From positions 348,050 to 412,049 of the forward strand of contig NZ_JACVCV010000003.1 in NCBI RefSeq assembly GCF_017811155.1: 64,000 nt of DNA, written 5' to 3'. Positions 60,910 through 64,000 of this stretch are shown here, in pieces. How positions within the stretch are numbered: the stretch's first letter is position 1; every line of letters starts with the position of its first letter. The DNA comes from Lunatimonas salinarum. GTDB taxonomy: Bacteria; Bacteroidota; Bacteroidia; Cytophagales; Cyclobacteriaceae. A program made the translations under genes and the position numbers. The notes beneath the pieces are model-generated. The model saw nothing but the letters and a program-made list of their open reading frames with translations. It was not told the origin of the DNA and ran no database searches.

Positions 60910-61142
60910 TGGAAATATCCATGGATGAGGAGATGGAATTAGCCGCTTTTTTAACCCATCCCAAAAACATCGAAAATGATCAAGAAATCGTCTTCTCCCA
61001 AAAAGTGCGAATAAAGTCAGGAAAAGGACAGCTTAAAATCAGGTTGGATCAAATCCCTGAAATTATTGTTTTGGACCCTTGGGGCACTCGAACCGAACAA
61101 AGTCGAAAGGATAATTTCTTCCAGACTAAGATTGGCTTCTAA
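60909..61142 (+). pseudogene. C-terminal remnant of a larger protein (ABC-2/M1-aminopeptidase-like)
   Basis: The frame open from the left reads MDEEMELAAFLTHPKNIEND and then QKVRIKSGKGQLKIRLDQIP, IIVLDPWGTRTEQSRKDN, ending at 61142. The DP-G-R...DN ending resembles the C-terminus of Bacteroidota ABC-2/M1-aminopeptidase fusion proteins. No start, RBS or N-terminal part is present. Family assignment is tentative. Confidence 0.45.
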
Positions 61143-61275
61143 TTGTGGCGACCAAGGATATATTGTATAGGCTTGATTTAAGGCAAAAGCTCGTCGGGTT
61201 TATATCTACGCGATTCAGCATCCCTCCGGAATGAGATACCTTGGTGTAGTTCTCCGGTGCTTCAAAAAAAAAGAA

Positions 61276-61902
61276 TCAAATGAAGCAGTCAGGTCTAATT
61301 TTCTTGAATTCTGCTTTTCCCAAATCCGTCAAATAGGGATAAATCATCAGCAATAAATTATCGGTTTGGTGATCCAGGTAATCTTCGTTAATGTCAATTT
61401 CATAAATAAAGGAATTGTAAAGCCAAGTATTGCTGAAACCAATCATCCGTTCAATTAGAAATTGTCGTTCGGAAGAAAATTCAAAATTCCGTAATAAGCC
61501 TTTGGCTGTTAAATACTTCATAAGAAATTCATAACCTTCAAATCGCTTCAGGTAAACTGCCTCAAAATGGGCCTTTATGGATTTGTTTAGCCTGAGTAGA
61601 TTATAAAGGTCAGTCCAGAAAAACCGGTAATCAACCATCCTCTTCAAACTCTGATGGATATCCTGTTTGATGGTTTGAAAAGTAATTTCCTGCACACCCA
61701 ACTGCTCTATTCTATTGTCAAATTCCTTCACCATTTCAAAATACAGGGCTTCTAAGATATCCTCCCTGGTTTTGAAATGATAGTTCAAGTTCCCGGAACT
61801 CATATCCAACTTCTTCGCTATCATCCTGATTGTCACATTACTAAACCCAAAATCATTGAAAAGTAATCTTGCTGCGGCTAATATTTTTGTTTTCGTATCC
61901 AA
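61276..61902 (-). CDS. TetR-family transcriptional regulator
   Basis: A 208-residue protein with an N-terminal TetR helix-turn-helix (ILAAARLLFNDFGFSNVTIR, then MIAKKLDMSSGNLNYHFKTR) and a helical ligand domain matching the TetR C-terminal type. It is divergent from the hydrolase-DUF4386 pair, with two 18-base repeats in the 138-base gap, so it probably represses both itself and that pair. The inducer is unknown. Confidence 0.92.
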   Translation of the reverse strand: MDTKTKILAAARLLFNDFGFSNVTIRMIAKKLDMSSGNLNYHFKTREDILEALYFEMVKEFDNRIEQLGVQEITFQTIKQDIHQSLKRMVDYRFFWTDLYNLLRLNKSIKAHFEAVYLKRFEGYEFLMKYLTAKGLLRNFEFSSERQFLIERMIGFSNTWLYNSFIYEIDINEDYLDHQTDNLLLMIYPYLTDLGKAEFKKIRPDCFI

Positions 61903-61910
61903 ATCTTTAA

Positions 61911-61957
61911 TTAGTAAACCTGTCCTAATTCAAATTATTTTAGTAAACTTGTCCTAA
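61911..61957. promoter_or_regulatory. Duplicated TetR-type operator
   Basis: TTAGTAAACCTGTCCTAA (61911-61928) and TTAGTAAACTTGTCCTAA (61940-61957): 17 of 18 identical, start-to-start 29 bases. Each has TTAG...CTAA outer inverted arms. They lie between the TetR start (61902) and the hydrolase start (62041). Confidence 0.75.
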
Positions 61958-62040
61958 ATTAAGAATTATATCAATGCGGCGTGGCTTTCTTAACCTCTAT
62001 CTGAATAAAAATTTGCACGGGCATACCAAATGGATTAGAA

Positions 62041-62907
62041 ATGGGATCATTATTTAAGTCGGAACAGGGAAAGCAAGAAATACTTCGGCTCTACGACCAA
62101 AAACTGGAAAGTCTTGGGGTCGCGTATTCAGTCAGAATGATAAATACGAGTTTTGGAAAGACCAACATCATCGTAACTGGGAATCCAGAAAAGCCGCCCA
62201 TCATTTTGATTCATGGTTCGAATGGTTGTGCACCGATTGCTTTGGAAACCTATAGGGATCTGCTCGATTCATTCTCCGTTTTTGCTGTGGACGTGCTTGC
62301 TCAGCCCAACAAAAGCGCAGAAACTCGCCTGAGTATGCAGGATAATTCTTATGGTATTTGGATGAATGAGATAATTAAGGAGCTGAACATTCAGAATGTG
62401 ATTCTTGCCGGTTTTTCATTTGGGGGATTGATCATTCTTAAGACGCTCATTCACAATGAAAAGAAAATCAAGGAGGTTTTTCTTACAGCCCCTGCATTTG
62501 TGGTAAATGGAAATCCAATTAAGGCACTCTTTCGGTTTTTTATACCCATGAAGCGGTTTATGAAAACTCAAAAAGACAAATACCTCGAACAGTTTTTGGC
62601 CAGTGCCTTCACAGATCAGGATGATTTTGCAAAGCAAAGTTTAGCCTTGGTCTTTCGTCATTTTACGATGGATTTTAGCCCGGTTCCGGTTATAAAATCA
62701 AAAGAGGCTATGAAGATCCGCACACCTATCACATTGATTGCCGCAGGAAATGACATTCTATTTCCTGGACGAAAAATGATCAGACGCGCGAAGAAAATCT
62801 TCCCTTCCCTGGAAAGTACGGTATTGTTGAAGGACTCGAAGCATGTCCAAAACAAAACCGATAATTCAAGAATAGCTACGATTATCAAGAAAAAAGCCCA
62901 ATTGTAA
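62041..62907 (+). CDS. Alpha/beta hydrolase
   Basis: A 288-residue cytoplasmic hydrolase: oxyanion loop region ILIHGSNGCAPIALETYRDL, nucleophile elbow AGFSFGG (catalytic Ser), acid in ITLIAAGNDILFPGRKMI, and late His in LKDSKHVQNKT. Resembles lysophospholipase/ester-hydrolase-like proteins. It is expected to be under the divergent TetR and is followed after 23 bases by a DUF4386 gene. The substrate is unknown. Confidence 0.88.
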   Translation: MGSLFKSEQGKQEILRLYDQKLESLGVAYSVRMINTSFGKTNIIVTGNPEKPPIILIHGSNGCAPIALETYRDLLDSFSVFAVDVLAQPNKSAETRLSMQDNSYGIWMNEIIKELNIQNVILAGFSFGGLIILKTLIHNEKKIKEVFLTAPAFVVNGNPIKALFRFFIPMKRFMKTQKDKYLEQFLASAFTDQDDFAKQSLALVFRHFTMDFSPVPVIKSKEAMKIRTPITLIAAGNDILFPGRKMIRRAKKIFPSLESTVLLKDSKHVQNKTDNSRIATIIKKKAQL

Positions 62908-62930
62908 TAACATATCTACTAGTAGCAATA

Positions 62931-63602
62931 ATGAACAAAAGAAAAACTGCACGTATTACAGGATGGGCACTCGTAGTAATGGCCATTTTAGCGGGCTTTT
63001 CTCTGGGATATGCCTTTCCTGAATTTAATCAAACGGGTAACCTAGAATCTTTAACGCACCTGATTCAGGCAAGACAAGCACTTTATGTAAGTATGCTAAT
63101 AGGGCTATTTGTAATCGTTCTTTTGGACCTACTCGTAACCTATACGCTTTACCACTACTTCGAGGAAGTCAATAAAACAGTTTCTTTCATCGCGGCTATT
63201 TTCCGAATGCTGTACACCCTGTTTTTTGGAGTAGCCATCTATTTTCTAATAGGCAACGCAGCGAATCATGAGTTATCCAATCTCCAGATTCATCAAAATT
63301 TCGACTTATTTGAGACCATTTGGAATTGGGGCTTGGTAATTTTTGGATTTCATTTAATCCTCATCGGCTACTTAATGATGGTTCAAAATGCGATTTACAA
63401 GCTATTAGTATATCTTATGTTTTTAGCCGGAGCATCATACGTAATTGTTCCTTTCTTAAAAGAGGGACCTACAAATTTGGAAATCGTGGCTAAGGTAGAA
63501 TTGATATTGGCATTTCCCATGGCAATAGGTGAGCTTGGCTTTGCCATATGGCTGATTGTAAAAGGTGGCAAATCCATTGCAAAAGAATCTGATTCCAACT
63601 AA
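62931..63602 (+). CDS. DUF4386-family membrane protein
   Basis: A 223-residue protein with six membrane helices, starting KRKTARITGWALVVMAILAG and ending ELGFAIWLIVKGGKSIAKES. Strongly similar in layout to the protein at 55916-56584. It is co-transcribed with the hydrolase. Third DUF4386 protein in the window; function unknown. Confidence 0.85.
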   Translation: MNKRKTARITGWALVVMAILAGFSLGYAFPEFNQTGNLESLTHLIQARQALYVSMLIGLFVIVLLDLLVTYTLYHYFEEVNKTVSFIAAIFRMLYTLFFGVAIYFLIGNAANHELSNLQIHQNFDLFETIWNWGLVIFGFHLILIGYLMMVQNAIYKLLVYLMFLAGASYVIVPFLKEGPTNLEIVAKVELILAFPMAIGELGFAIWLIVKGGKSIAKESDSN

Positions 63603-63727
63603 CTACTGATTTTGAATAAAACGATCTACAAAACCTATACAAAAAGTGCCATTTAGGCCATTGCATATTAAAAAATCCCAGCAACAATTTAATTACAATG
63701 AATATGATTAAACCAATGAAGTCATCT

Positions 63728-63985
63728 ATGAATAAGTTATTCCTTCCAATCTTTTTTCTCGTCCTTATAGGTTCTTGCACCTCAAAACCCCAAGAATTGG
63801 ATGAAAGTAAAACAAGACTGGAAAATGAGATTCGTGGTCAGGTAAAGATTTTGGACGAGCCAGAAAGTTTTAGCTCGATAAGCGATAAAATGGTGGAATA
63901 CAAAATCCCATCTATCTCTATTGCGGTAATAACTCAAGGTGAAATTGTACCGGCCCCTAAATTAATCGGACGTAAAATAGTTTAA
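63728..63985 (+). pseudogene. Truncated serine hydrolase (beta-lactamase family), N-terminal fragment
   Basis: An 85-codon ORF: lipoprotein signal MNKLFLPIFFLVLIGSC, then SSISDKMVEYKIPSISIAVI and TQGEIV, which is the N-terminal part of serine hydrolases (normally followed by WAKGYG and later SxxK). Here the frame switches to unrelated residues (PAPKLIGRKIV) and stops, so no catalytic motif is present. An earlier ATG at 63698 is possible. Likely another deletion scar; the window ends 15 bases later. Confidence 0.6.
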
Positions 63986-64000
63986 AAACTGTAAATTTAC

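Overview
The window comes from a Bacteroidota genome, most likely order Cytophagales, family Cyclobacteriaceae (Algoriphagus-like). The evidence is repeated Bacteroidota-type promoters (TAnnTTTG, in the best cases 20 bases after a TTG), an initiator tRNA with no encoded CCA, and gene families typical of the group (DUF4386, DUF4221, LytTR and AraC-type regulators, an AztD-like lipoprotein). The family assignment is inference from gene content; no rRNA marker is present.

Positions 1-26.5 kb are core genome. They hold a cut-off di-haem peroxidase, a SUOX-fold protein facing a ModE-type repressor, an AztD-like zinc lipoprotein with Zur-like palindromes, an esterase, and a nine-gene branched-chain amino-acid operon on the minus strand (ilvD-ilvB-ilvN-ilvC-leuA-leuC-leuD-leuA/cimA-like-leuB). 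A complete peptide attenuator precedes that operon: promoter, an 18-residue Ile/Val/Leu-rich leader peptide, antiterminator segments and terminator. Then follow ispE, an EamA exporter, an LptF/LptG permease, tgt (without the zinc cysteines), a glycosyltransferase, an ECF sigma factor, rsmG, a DUF4221 lipoprotein, and era-der.

At 26.4-27.06 kb an initiator tRNA gene with promoter and terminator is followed by four tandem 117-base repeats. Each repeat carries the 3' part of the same tRNA plus its terminator. To the right the DNA changes character: base composition is visibly more AT-rich, genes are accessory, and scars are frequent. These include a nonsense-riddled mntA/hepT toxin-antitoxin pair, a deletion joining a cyclase to a DMT transporter, truncated ends of a LytTR regulator and another protein, and a truncated serine hydrolase. 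A repeat family with compensatory hairpin changes occurs three times. This looks like a variable region bounded by a tRNA, though no integrase is visible.

The right part is organised as small regulator-centred modules, several with operators readable directly from the sequence. (i) A LytTR/LytS-type two-component system with two promoters sharing a motif at identical spacing. (ii) Two Crp/Fnr regulators with FNR-like boxes in identical geometry at three promoters. (iii) A TolB/TPR/AraC regulator with four promoters (two outer-surface proteins, a Vat-like acetyltransferase, a small membrane protein) sharing a composite operator at constant spacing. (iv) A membrane-anchored AraC/TolB/TPR regulator divergent from a five-gene operon, with three tandem 20-base direct repeats between them. 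(v) A TetR regulator with duplicated operators facing a hydrolase-DUF4386 pair. The composite operator of (iii) and its likely regulator are the best candidates for an undescribed system.
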